A stretch of DNA of 64,000 nt from Bacteroidota bacterium. Lineage in GTDB: Bacteria > Bacteroidota > Ignavibacteria > Palsa-1295. The position numbers and the translations under genes are program-made. A model generated the notes under the pieces. It was not told the origin of the DNA. It searched no databases and worked only from the letters and a program-made list of their open reading frames with translations. Positions 53,966 to 61,684 of this stretch are shown piece by piece; the stretch's first letter is position 1, and each line of letters opens with the position of its first letter. The stretch spans positions 1-64,000 of the forward strand of contig JAJPIO010000003.1 of NCBI GenBank assembly GCA_021324735.1, read 5' to 3'.

Positions 53966-55093
53966 ATGCGAGAGACCGAGATCAAGATCGAATGTGCTGT
54001 TCTTCGTCGTGTCAGTGTGCCCATGCGAGAGCCGTTTCGCATCTCGAACGGTGTTGTGCATGAAAAAGAAAGCATTATTGTGGAGCTTCACTCGGACTCC
54101 TTTATCGGATATGGTGAAGCATCTCCCATGAGTGGCTCGTTCTATTCTGTAGAAACGCCGGAGACGACGTGGCAGGCGCTTACACAGGGCCTCGTCCCGG
54201 ACATTCTTACTCGAACAATCCAAAATCCTGTCGAATATGCGAACGTGCTGGACGCCTATATCAAAGAGCCATTTGCTCGAGCTGGAATAGAAGGAGCCGT
54301 TTGGGATCTTACTGCTAAAAAGCTCGGAACAAGCTTAAACGAATTATTCCGCGCCCCCAAAGGACGAATAGCTTCCGGACTGGCTATAGGTATCTACGAT
54401 TCAATCGACAAATTGCTTGCCGCGATCGCTCGATATTTGCCAGATGGTTATCAGCGCCTTAAGATCAAGATCGCTCCCGGTTGGGATATTGAGCCGCTCA
54501 CCGCAGTCCGGAAGCGCTTCGGAAATATCCCGCTAATGGTCGATGCCAATGCTGCGTATAACCTGAGAGAGCATCGAGAGATACTTCGCTCCCTCGACGC
54601 TTTCGATCTTATGATGATCGAGCAGCCACTTGCGGCGGGAGCGCTTTCAGATATGGCTGAGCTTGCCTCACTCCTTCGAACGCCACTTTGTGCCGATGAA
54701 TCGGCCGATTCTCTGACCGCTTTGGAAGAGATCATTCGCCTTAAAGCGGCTTCTATTATAAATATTAAAGTACAGCGCGTAGGTGGCCTTTGGAATGCAA
54801 AACGAATGCACGATAGAGCCCACCAAACGGGATTACAGTGTTGGTTAGGTACGATGCCTGAGTTAGGAATTGCAAGTACTCAGGCCTTATCACTGGCCAC
54901 CCTGCCGGGATTCGTTTATCCGACCGATATCGAGGCGAGTTCGCGCTGGTTCGTCGATGATATTATTCGGCCTCTTATACAGATTTCTAATGACGGATTC
55001 ATTGTTTCAGATGACTCTTCACCAATGCCATTTTCCGTCGATCGGCAAAAGTTGAAGCGATATACGATCGAAACAAAAGAATTTCGAGCTTAG
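53966..55093 (+). CDS. enolase-superfamily enzyme (NSAR/OSBS or epimerase-like)
   Basis: 375 residues. Capping domain (REPFRISNGVVHEKESIIVELHSD..IGYGEASPM) and muconate-lactonising-type barrel: the K-x-K base in RLKIKIAP, metal ligands MVDANAAY, MIEQPL and CADES, and the second base in NIKVQRVGG. Overall layout is that of the o-succinylbenzoate synthase/N-succinylamino-acid racemase group (MenC type 2); no menaquinone gene is near, so racemisation, epimerisation or dehydration of a transported acyl-amino or acid-sugar compound is more likely. The ATG at 53966 follows the permease stop by 2 bases and fits the family better than an upstream TTG. Confidence 0.85.
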   Translation: MRETEIKIECAVLRRVSVPMREPFRISNGVVHEKESIIVELHSDSFIGYGEASPMSGSFYSVETPETTWQALTQGLVPDILTRTIQNPVEYANVLDAYIKEPFARAGIEGAVWDLTAKKLGTSLNELFRAPKGRIASGLAIGIYDSIDKLLAAIARYLPDGYQRLKIKIAPGWDIEPLTAVRKRFGNIPLMVDANAAYNLREHREILRSLDAFDLMMIEQPLAAGALSDMAELASLLRTPLCADESADSLTALEEIIRLKAASIINIKVQRVGGLWNAKRMHDRAHQTGLQCWLGTMPELGIASTQALSLATLPGFVYPTDIEASSRWFVDDIIRPLIQISNDGFIVSDDSSPMPFSVDRQKLKRYTIETKEFRA

Positions 55094-55096
55094 CGT

Positions 55097-56083
55097 ATGA
55101 AATCGCGTGACCTAATCGGCGAACTTCGCCACCGGCTGATCCCTGCCCTTCCTGTTCCATTTACCCAGGAACGCACCATCGATCTCGATTCGCATATCCG
55201 AATGGCGGAATACATTCAGGATATGCCTGTCCCTGGTGTTGCGGTATGGGCACATACAGGTCGAGGTCTCTATTTAACAGAAGAGGAGCGCGCTACTGTA
55301 CTAACACATTGGCGAGAGTCGCTGCCTCAATCGGTGATCGTCGCAGGCGCAGGATGTCCCAGTTCGAATGGTGAGCGAGCGAAGTCAGATGACGAGTATA
55401 TCGCGCACGCACGAGCAATGGCAGAACATGCACGAGCACTCGGTGCAGATGCTATCCTATGCCATCCACCTACTCGTTTCTGGGACCGCCCCGAACGAGA
55501 GCGCGAAGAAGCTATTCTTCAGTATCATAGTGAACTCGCAAAAGCCGGTCTACCTCTAATACTGTTTTATCTTTACGAGGCTGCAGGCGGACTTAGCTAC
55601 TCTTCAAGAGTTATCTCATTACTATTTAACCTCCCCAATGTCGTTGGTATTAAGATCGCGACGTTGGATAGTGTGATGACCTTTCAGGATCTTGCGACGT
55701 CGATCAAATCCGAGTATCCGGAGAAACTGCTTATTTCTGGCGAAGACCGGTTTCTTGGCTATTCGTTAATGGCTGGTGCCGATTCTGCACTGGTTGGAAT
55801 GGGATCTGCCCTTACAGCCCTGCAGGCGGATATGATGAAAGCCTACTACACGCAAGCCTTTGACGATTTCCATTACCGTTCGCGATACATCGATCGATTC
55901 TGGATGACAACGTTCATGGATCCCATGGAAGGTTACATTAGCCGAATGCTCTATGCGTTGTCGTGGCTTGGTGTTGTTTCCTCCCACGCGGTCTACGATC
56001 CGTGGGGACCAACGTTATCGGATTCCGATATTGACCGAGTTGGCGATTTTTTGACCGCATTACCCACCGAGTTAAAGCATTAA
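55097..56083 (+). CDS. DapA/NAL-family class I aldolase
   Basis: 328 residues, TIM barrel of the dihydrodipicolinate synthase / N-acetylneuraminate lyase family. Schiff-base Lys186 in VVGIKIATLD, Tyr near 158-160 (LFYLYEAAG), N-terminal PALPVPFTQERTIDLDSHIRM. The WAHTGRGLYLTEEER segment replaces the usual GTTGE loop of DapA, so the pyruvate-carboxylate site differs and the substrate is not the lysine-pathway one. Likely splits or joins a keto acid in the same pathway as its operon neighbours. 3 bases after the upstream gene. Confidence 0.88.
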   Translation: MKSRDLIGELRHRLIPALPVPFTQERTIDLDSHIRMAEYIQDMPVPGVAVWAHTGRGLYLTEEERATVLTHWRESLPQSVIVAGAGCPSSNGERAKSDDEYIAHARAMAEHARALGADAILCHPPTRFWDRPEREREEAILQYHSELAKAGLPLILFYLYEAAGGLSYSSRVISLLFNLPNVVGIKIATLDSVMTFQDLATSIKSEYPEKLLISGEDRFLGYSLMAGADSALVGMGSALTALQADMMKAYYTQAFDDFHYRSRYIDRFWMTTFMDPMEGYISRMLYALSWLGVVSSHAVYDPWGPTLSDSDIDRVGDFLTALPTELKH

Positions 56084-56087
56084 TACG

Positions 56088-57290
56088 GTGTCGTCATATC
56101 AGTCCCAAATTTTAGAAGACTTCGAGCGCTTTAAGCACGCTCTACCTGATAACCTCGAAGAGTACATTTTAGAACAATATGCGATCTCTCTTGCTAGTAC
56201 CTATGGTAATCTGGCAATAAAGAACCCCTTTGGGAAAGCATCCGGTCAACTTTCTCTCAATGCTAATCAGATCGAACGGGATGCGCGATCAGGATTAGGA
56301 TTCGCAGTATTGAAAACGGTTATCGCGCAGGATGCGTCCGGGGCGCAATCAATGAAAGCATGGGCGATCCCTGCGGCGCGTATGACGGTAGAAGAAATTA
56401 TCGGCACACGCGAAACGGTGCGTGGCGAGAAGGGGTGGACCGTAACCTGGAAGGGCCGCGGATGGAGTGAGACCTTTGAAGCGTATCTCGAATTCTTCGA
56501 TCGAGCATTAGAAATTGGTCGCAAAAACGAAACCCTGGTTATACCTTCGGTCAAATACCATCTTCCAAGACCAGATGAAAATGTCTGGCGAAGTTCGGAA
56601 TACGAATTCACAACCGGTAAGCTGTACGAGGTTTGGAATAAACATAACGCATCACCAATGCCGCTGGAGAAGGACTTTTCTCCTACGCTGGCAGGTGATA
56701 TGAATTTTTCGCGCGAACGGGAAAATATCTTATCGTGGCTTCGTGAAGTACCGAGCCAGATCCACAAAACCTCCGTTGGTCCTAATATTCATCTCGGGCT
56801 TAAGATATTCAACGCTGCACACTCCGACGATTTCCAGCTTGAAATGCTCAATATGTGTGAATCGACTTCTGGTCAGGAGCGAGCGGATTATGTGATCTAT
56901 GGCAATCGCCTATTCGATCCAAACAAGGAATATGAAGGAGTGAGCGGCGTAGCCTTTGGCGGACCAGACCTTAGCGATCGCAATTTATCTATCCTTTCAC
57001 AGTGGCGCCATTCACTACCGCTTTCAGCAACCGGCAACATTACGACCGGCAAAATGGCGTTCGAGTATTTAAAGCGTGGTGCTACGAGTTTCCAAATGCA
57101 CACGCTTTTTCAGTTGCCCGATAGCGAATTTGAGATGAAGGGCGGTACTCGCACGGCTCGGGCGCTCCACCGTCTTCTCTTTCATCCTCAAGACGGGTTT
57201 CTTCTCTGTGTTCTTCATGAGAAAGAAGTGCGTGCCTGGCGAGATAGCATCTCGATCCCAGAAATGGCAGCTCAATTGAGACCTTCGTAA
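56088..57290 (+). CDS. dihydroorotate-dehydrogenase-like TIM-barrel protein
   Basis: 400 residues starting with GTG. The barrel starts with IKNPFGKASGQLSLNANQIERDARSGLGFAVLKTV, like the NPvGLAAG...GFG..e.GTvT of dihydroorotate dehydrogenases, and ends with GGPDLSDRNLSIL...LSATGNITTGKMAFEYLKRGATSFQMHTLF, like the phosphate/FMN-binding GGI.tg.Da.e.l.aGA. The middle differs strongly (no NxSCPN motif; SVGPNIHLGLKIF instead), so orotate synthesis is doubtful. Plausibly an FMN oxidoreductase for the operon's substrate. No Fe-S Cys cluster is seen. Last gene of the operon, 4 bases after the aldolase. Confidence 0.75.
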   Translation: MSSYQSQILEDFERFKHALPDNLEEYILEQYAISLASTYGNLAIKNPFGKASGQLSLNANQIERDARSGLGFAVLKTVIAQDASGAQSMKAWAIPAARMTVEEIIGTRETVRGEKGWTVTWKGRGWSETFEAYLEFFDRALEIGRKNETLVIPSVKYHLPRPDENVWRSSEYEFTTGKLYEVWNKHNASPMPLEKDFSPTLAGDMNFSRERENILSWLREVPSQIHKTSVGPNIHLGLKIFNAAHSDDFQLEMLNMCESTSGQERADYVIYGNRLFDPNKEYEGVSGVAFGGPDLSDRNLSILSQWRHSLPLSATGNITTGKMAFEYLKRGATSFQMHTLFQLPDSEFEMKGGTRTARALHRLLFHPQDGFLLCVLHEKEVRAWRDSISIPEMAAQLRPS

Positions 57291-57304
57291 TTATAAATCT
57301 GGAT

Positions 57305-57333
57305 TTTACGGGCACGGAAAATATTCGTATAAT
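57305..57333 (+). promoter_or_regulatory. promoter candidate for the aminotransferase
   Basis: A perfect tataat (57328-57333) lies 17 bases after tttacg (57305-57310). It would start transcription about 45 bases before the ATG at 57389, independent of the upstream operon. Confidence 0.55.
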
Positions 57334-57388
57334 ATTTGTATTCCGCACGTGAGAGAAAATCGCGTGCTTTCCTAAGTAGAGAACCTGC

Positions 57389-58705
57389 ATGAATACTGAA
57401 GTTGCCGAAGTGGATATTGTTCGACCAACGTTTAAGGTCCGTAATGTACCGCCTGTTTCTCACATGGCCCGCGGCCTCATCGGCTCGGAGATCTTAAAAA
57501 TTGCTGCGGATATTCGCGCCATGGTCGCCGAAGGCCATACGATCTGCAATCTCACCGTCGGCGATTTCGACCCTCGCTATTTCCCTATTCCTGCATCACT
57601 GAAACGCGGAATTGAAACAGCATTGCAAGCGGGTGAAACGAACTACCCACCTTCGGATGGTATGCTGAATCTCCGGAAAGCTGTGAAAGCGTTTTATGAG
57701 CGACGCCTGGGGCTTGACTATCCGTTGGAATCGTTCGTTATAACGAGTGGTGCTCGACCAGCGATTTATGCCACGTACAATGTGCTGATCGATGAAGGTG
57801 ATAAAGTAGTCTATCCGATTCCTTCCTGGAATAACAACCACTATTGTCATATCAGCCGAGCCACGGTCCAGACTGCGATTTGCCGCCCGGAAGATTCCTT
57901 TCTTCCTACTCGCGAAATCCTGGAAGGTACGCTAGAGGACGCAATGTTGCTGTCGCTTTGTTCGCCACTCAATCCGACCGGAACAGCATTTACACGCGAA
58001 GCCCTGCTTGGAATTTGTGATCTTATCATTCAGGAGAACGATCGCCGCGGCAACGATGAGCGCCCCATGTTCCTCATGTACGATCAGGTTTATTGGATGC
58101 TGACGTTCGGCGAAACAGTACACCACAATCCTGTATCACTTCGGCCAGAACTTGCCTCGAATACGATCTTTGTCGATGGTATCAGTAAAGCCTTTGCTGC
58201 CACGGGCGTCCGTGTCGGCTGGGCCGTTGCGGCACCGGATGTCGCGCATCGTATGTCGAACATTCTGGGCCATGTTGGTGCTTGGGCACCACGTGCCGAA
58301 CAAGTGGCTACGGCCGCTCTCTTGCTCGATGATGATGCGATCGATGGCTATCATGCCACCATGATCTCAGAGATAGAACTTCGTTTGAACGCTCTCTTTG
58401 ATGGCATACAGAATCTAAAGAACAATGGATATCCCGTCGATGCGATCCCACCCATGGGGGCGATCTATCTCACGGCTCGTTTTAATCTTATTGGTCGTAA
58501 AACGCCAAACGGTCAGGTCCTGAACACGAACGAGGAAATTCGGAAGTATTTGCTCGAATCCGCCCGACTAGCGATCGTCCCATTTCAGGCGTTCGGTTCG
58601 GAGGAGAACACCGGTTGGTTCAGGCTATCGGTCGGAGCTGTTTCGACCGATGATATCATGGATATGCTTCCGCGCCTGATGAACTCGCTCGAAGTGCTGG
58701 ATTAA
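57389..58705 (+). CDS. PLP-dependent class I/II aminotransferase
   Basis: 438 residues, fold type I. Asn195 (SPLNPTGTA), Asp232 and Tyr235 (MYDQVYW), Schiff-base Lys267 (DGISKAFAATGVRVGW) and the terminal carboxylate-binding Arg (WFRLSVGA). The N-terminus (ICNLTVGDFDPRYFPIP) is like aspartate-aminotransferase subgroup I-gamma. Amino donor and acceptor are not inferable. It has its own promoter candidate, and its stop overlaps the convergent pgi gene by 4 bases. Confidence 0.92.
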   Translation: MNTEVAEVDIVRPTFKVRNVPPVSHMARGLIGSEILKIAADIRAMVAEGHTICNLTVGDFDPRYFPIPASLKRGIETALQAGETNYPPSDGMLNLRKAVKAFYERRLGLDYPLESFVITSGARPAIYATYNVLIDEGDKVVYPIPSWNNNHYCHISRATVQTAICRPEDSFLPTREILEGTLEDAMLLSLCSPLNPTGTAFTREALLGICDLIIQENDRRGNDERPMFLMYDQVYWMLTFGETVHHNPVSLRPELASNTIFVDGISKAFAATGVRVGWAVAAPDVAHRMSNILGHVGAWAPRAEQVATAALLLDDDAIDGYHATMISEIELRLNALFDGIQNLKNNGYPVDAIPPMGAIYLTARFNLIGRKTPNGQVLNTNEEIRKYLLESARLAIVPFQAFGSEENTGWFRLSVGAVSTDDIMDMLPRLMNSLEVLD

Positions 58706-60351
58706 GCGAGCGCCGCTATCGCAGCGAGTGGATCATTACCCAACGAAAATCCAATAACCGGACGATCGTGCTTTCGGAGCGTTTCAAAATCTCCGATGGC
58801 CTGGGCATGAATGAGTGAGCCGAAGGTGTAAGGTTTTCCTGGAATCGGAATATCTTCTTTCGGTGTATCGGTGAGTTGAATGAAGGTCCCGGTCGGTTGA
58901 CCACCTTTATGCAGTTGCCCGGTACTGTGAAGAAAACGCGGACCAAAGCCAACAGTAACCGGTACGTGATATTTAAGGGATAGCTTATCTCGTAGTTCAG
59001 CCAAGGCTGCGATCGAACGCTCATTTCGCTCGATATACGCCATGATCGCAATGTAACCTTCTGGTCGGACTGACTTGGACAAAAATTGATTGAGTGTTTG
59101 AGATAAGTTTTGTGCCAGTGGTTGTCCGATCACATCAACATTGTCAATGCTGCCACTAACATTCGGAAACTTCAGATGCTGGCCGTTGTAACCTGCAAGT
59201 ACCTCATTCGTTTTGGCTTTGCTCTCTGCGACGTTCGGCTCATCGAATGGATCGATACCAAGGATAGAGCCTGCAATAGCGGTCGCAAATTCCCAGCGGA
59301 AAAATTGAGCACCAATGCCCAATTGGTCAGCAAGATGTAATTCTAATCGTATAGGATCGCGGCGTTCATCATCACTTAGCGCACCCTCACCAATCGTAAA
59401 GTACGTATAAATGCGGCGTTCACGCTGTTCGTTACGAGCACGCTCGCTTTCTCCCTCGACCGGTAAAATGCCACGGCCGAGCTTTCCTGTACTTTCGGCA
59501 ATCAGTTGCTCGGCCCAATATCCAAAGGAATGAAGCTCCGGAGGAGTAACGATGGTTAGTTTATCGCGTCCATCCTTTGCTGCACGGCCCATAAAAAGTC
59601 CGAGAATGAGCGACGCATTTCGTTCATCTTCAGCTTTACTGAGACCAGCTTCAGAGCTTGCTCGTGATAATACTTCCTCGATATCGATGCCAATAAGCGC
59701 GGCCGGCACCATACCGAAATAAGATAAGGCTGAATAGCGGCCGCCAATGTCTGGAGGGTTAGCAAATACACCTCGAAACTGGAGATCGATCGCCATTTTT
59801 TCGAGGGGTGTGCCGGGATCCGTAATGGCCGCAAAGTTTAATCTTCGGTCGCTGCCATATTGTTCGAGCTTATTCCAAAAGTACTCGTAATAGCATTGCG
59901 GCTCGAGTGTCGTACCCGATTTACTGGCAACGATAAATAGCGTCTTTTTTAGATCGCATGCCCGCTCGACCGCAAGAACCTGATCGGGATGTGTTGAGTC
60001 GAGCACGAGTAGATTGGGATACCCTTTTTTTGCCTCGAACGTATCGCGAAGCACCTCAACGCATAGGCTGCTTCCACCCATGCCCAGTATCACGATCGAT
60101 GTAATACCATCTTTTCGTACTTCGTCGGCAAAGTCGATGATCTTTGAAAGGCGTCCAAGCGACCAATCGGGTACCGTCAGCCAACCTAAACGATCTGCAA
60201 TGGTTTTGCAGACCTGTTCATCGTTCGACCAAACAGTAGTATCTTTTTCCCAAATGCGTGTGACCAGGCGCTGCTTAATGGCCTCCTGAACTGCATTCAG
60301 TAAATCAACAGGAAGGGTGGTAGCTTCATTGGCGACGTCCGGTATTGGCAT
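58702..60351 (-). CDS. pgi: glucose-6-phosphate isomerase
   Basis: Interconverts glucose-6-phosphate and fructose-6-phosphate. 549 residues; motifs GMGGSSLCVEVL (sugar-phosphate-binding SIS domain), ASKSGTTLEPQCYYEYFW, and QPLAQNL...HSTGQLHKGGQPTGTFI near the C-terminus. It is of the type that in other bacteria occurs fused to transaldolase, and here it lies 5 bases downstream of tal as a separate gene, so the two are co-transcribed for the glycolysis/pentose-phosphate junction. Confidence 0.94.
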   Translation of the reverse strand: MPIPDVANEATTLPVDLLNAVQEAIKQRLVTRIWEKDTTVWSNDEQVCKTIADRLGWLTVPDWSLGRLSKIIDFADEVRKDGITSIVILGMGGSSLCVEVLRDTFEAKKGYPNLLVLDSTHPDQVLAVERACDLKKTLFIVASKSGTTLEPQCYYEYFWNKLEQYGSDRRLNFAAITDPGTPLEKMAIDLQFRGVFANPPDIGGRYSALSYFGMVPAALIGIDIEEVLSRASSEAGLSKAEDERNASLILGLFMGRAAKDGRDKLTIVTPPELHSFGYWAEQLIAESTGKLGRGILPVEGESERARNEQRERRIYTYFTIGEGALSDDERRDPIRLELHLADQLGIGAQFFRWEFATAIAGSILGIDPFDEPNVAESKAKTNEVLAGYNGQHLKFPNVSGSIDNVDVIGQPLAQNLSQTLNQFLSKSVRPEGYIAIMAYIERNERSIAALAELRDKLSLKYHVPVTVGFGPRFLHSTGQLHKGGQPTGTFIQLTDTPKEDIPIPGKPYTFGSLIHAQAIGDFETLRKHDRPVIGFSLGNDPLAAIAALA

Positions 60352-60356
60352 GTGGA

Positions 60357-61490
60357 TCAGGCAATAGCTTCTTCAATAGCGTGGCGTTTCTTTTCCAGGT
60401 TCTGAGAGAGTGACGCAAATGCATCCGCGAATTTCTTTACTCCATCGACCTGCAACTCCACAGCTACCTGTTCGGTATCGATACCCAATTTTTTAAGGCG
60501 ATCGATCACATCGTGCGACTCAGCGATGCCGTCAGCCAACGTATTAGCGACCTTGCCATGGTCCGCAAATGCTTCGATCGTCTCATCGGGCACGGTCGTA
60601 ACCGTTTCTGGCCCGATCAATGGCTCGATATAGAGAACGTCGCTATACTTCGGATTTTTCGTGCTAACGCTCGCCCACAAACATCGTTGCGGGCGCGCAC
60701 CAGCCGCCTTCAGATCAGAGAATTCTTCGCCATGAAATATTTGCAAATATCGCTCGTATGCCAGCTTTGCATTGGCAACAGCAGCCTTCCCCAACAGTTG
60801 ACGGGGTTCGTGGGCAACGCCATCCGCAGCACCGATCTTAGCTTCGAGCTTCTTATCGATGTTGGTATCGACACGAGACAAAAAGAAGCTCGCCACACTG
60901 GCGATCTTCGTTATGTCCTTGCCATTCTTTTTACGCTCGCGAAGAGCATCCAGATAGGCATGAGCAACCTCCGTATAATTTTCGATCCCGAATAAAAGCG
61001 TAATATTGATATTAATCCCCTCCGCAAGACATTGGCGAATTGCTGGAAGTCCTTCCGGAGTCCCGGGTATCTTGATCATTATGTTGGGACGGTCTACCGT
61101 CTTCCAGAGGCGCCGAGCTGCTTCGATCGTTTCTTTCGTTTTGGAAGCGATCCTGGGATCCACCTCGATCGAAACATAACCATCTTCACCTTGGGTACGG
61201 TCAAATACTGGACGCATCACGTCGGCAGCATTACGCACATCGTCGGTCGTCAACCGCTCGTAGATCTCGGCTGTCGTCAGTCCTTCGCGGATAGCCGTCT
61301 CGATATCATCATCATATTCGTCGCTGCCGGAGATCGATTTTTCAAAAATGGATGGATTAGATGTAATACCTCGGAGGCCGAGCTCGTCAATCATACTTGC
61401 GATCTTGCCGCCGGAAATGAATGAGCGGCTCAGGTTATCGTACCATAAGCTTTGTCCGAGCTGTTCGACGTCCTTCCAGGAATTTGGCAT
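60357..61490 (-). CDS. tal: transaldolase
   Basis: Transfers dihydroxyacetone units between sugar phosphates in the non-oxidative pentose-phosphate pathway. 377 residues, the longer TalA/TalB-like bacterial subfamily. ITSNPSIFEKSI at 42-53, the Schiff-base Lys140 in IMIKIPGTPEG, and SVASFFLSRVDT further on. Ahead of pgi in a two-gene operon. An ATG start at 61490. Confidence 0.96.
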   Translation of the reverse strand: MPNSWKDVEQLGQSLWYDNLSRSFISGGKIASMIDELGLRGITSNPSIFEKSISGSDEYDDDIETAIREGLTTAEIYERLTTDDVRNAADVMRPVFDRTQGEDGYVSIEVDPRIASKTKETIEAARRLWKTVDRPNIMIKIPGTPEGLPAIRQCLAEGININITLLFGIENYTEVAHAYLDALRERKKNGKDITKIASVASFFLSRVDTNIDKKLEAKIGAADGVAHEPRQLLGKAAVANAKLAYERYLQIFHGEEFSDLKAAGARPQRCLWASVSTKNPKYSDVLYIEPLIGPETVTTVPDETIEAFADHGKVANTLADGIAESHDVIDRLKKLGIDTEQVAVELQVDGVKKFADAFASLSQNLEKKRHAIEEAIA

Positions 61491-61630
61491 TTGCTACGAA
61501 AAAGAAAAGGTGATGAATTAATCGTCTTTGAGAGCCGAATTGTCTTCTTTGGAACGGCTCGTAAGCGAGTTAGGCTCCGGCTCATGAAAACAGCTTCCAT
61601 ACCATAGCCGAGCAGTTCGCTGAATAGCAA

Positions 61631-61667
61631 AAAACAAGCCCTTGCAGTAGCTGCAAGGGCTTGTTTT
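61631..61667. terminator. terminator after the partial T9SS gene
   Basis: 17-bp perfect stem (aaaacaagcccttgcag / ctgcaagggcttgtttt) with a 3-base loop and T/A-rich ends on both strands. It lies 18 bases beyond the stop of the T9SS gene at 61685; it also insulates the tal-pgi operon upstream region. Confidence 0.92.
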
Positions 61668-61684
61668 CCAAAAATAACGCTATC

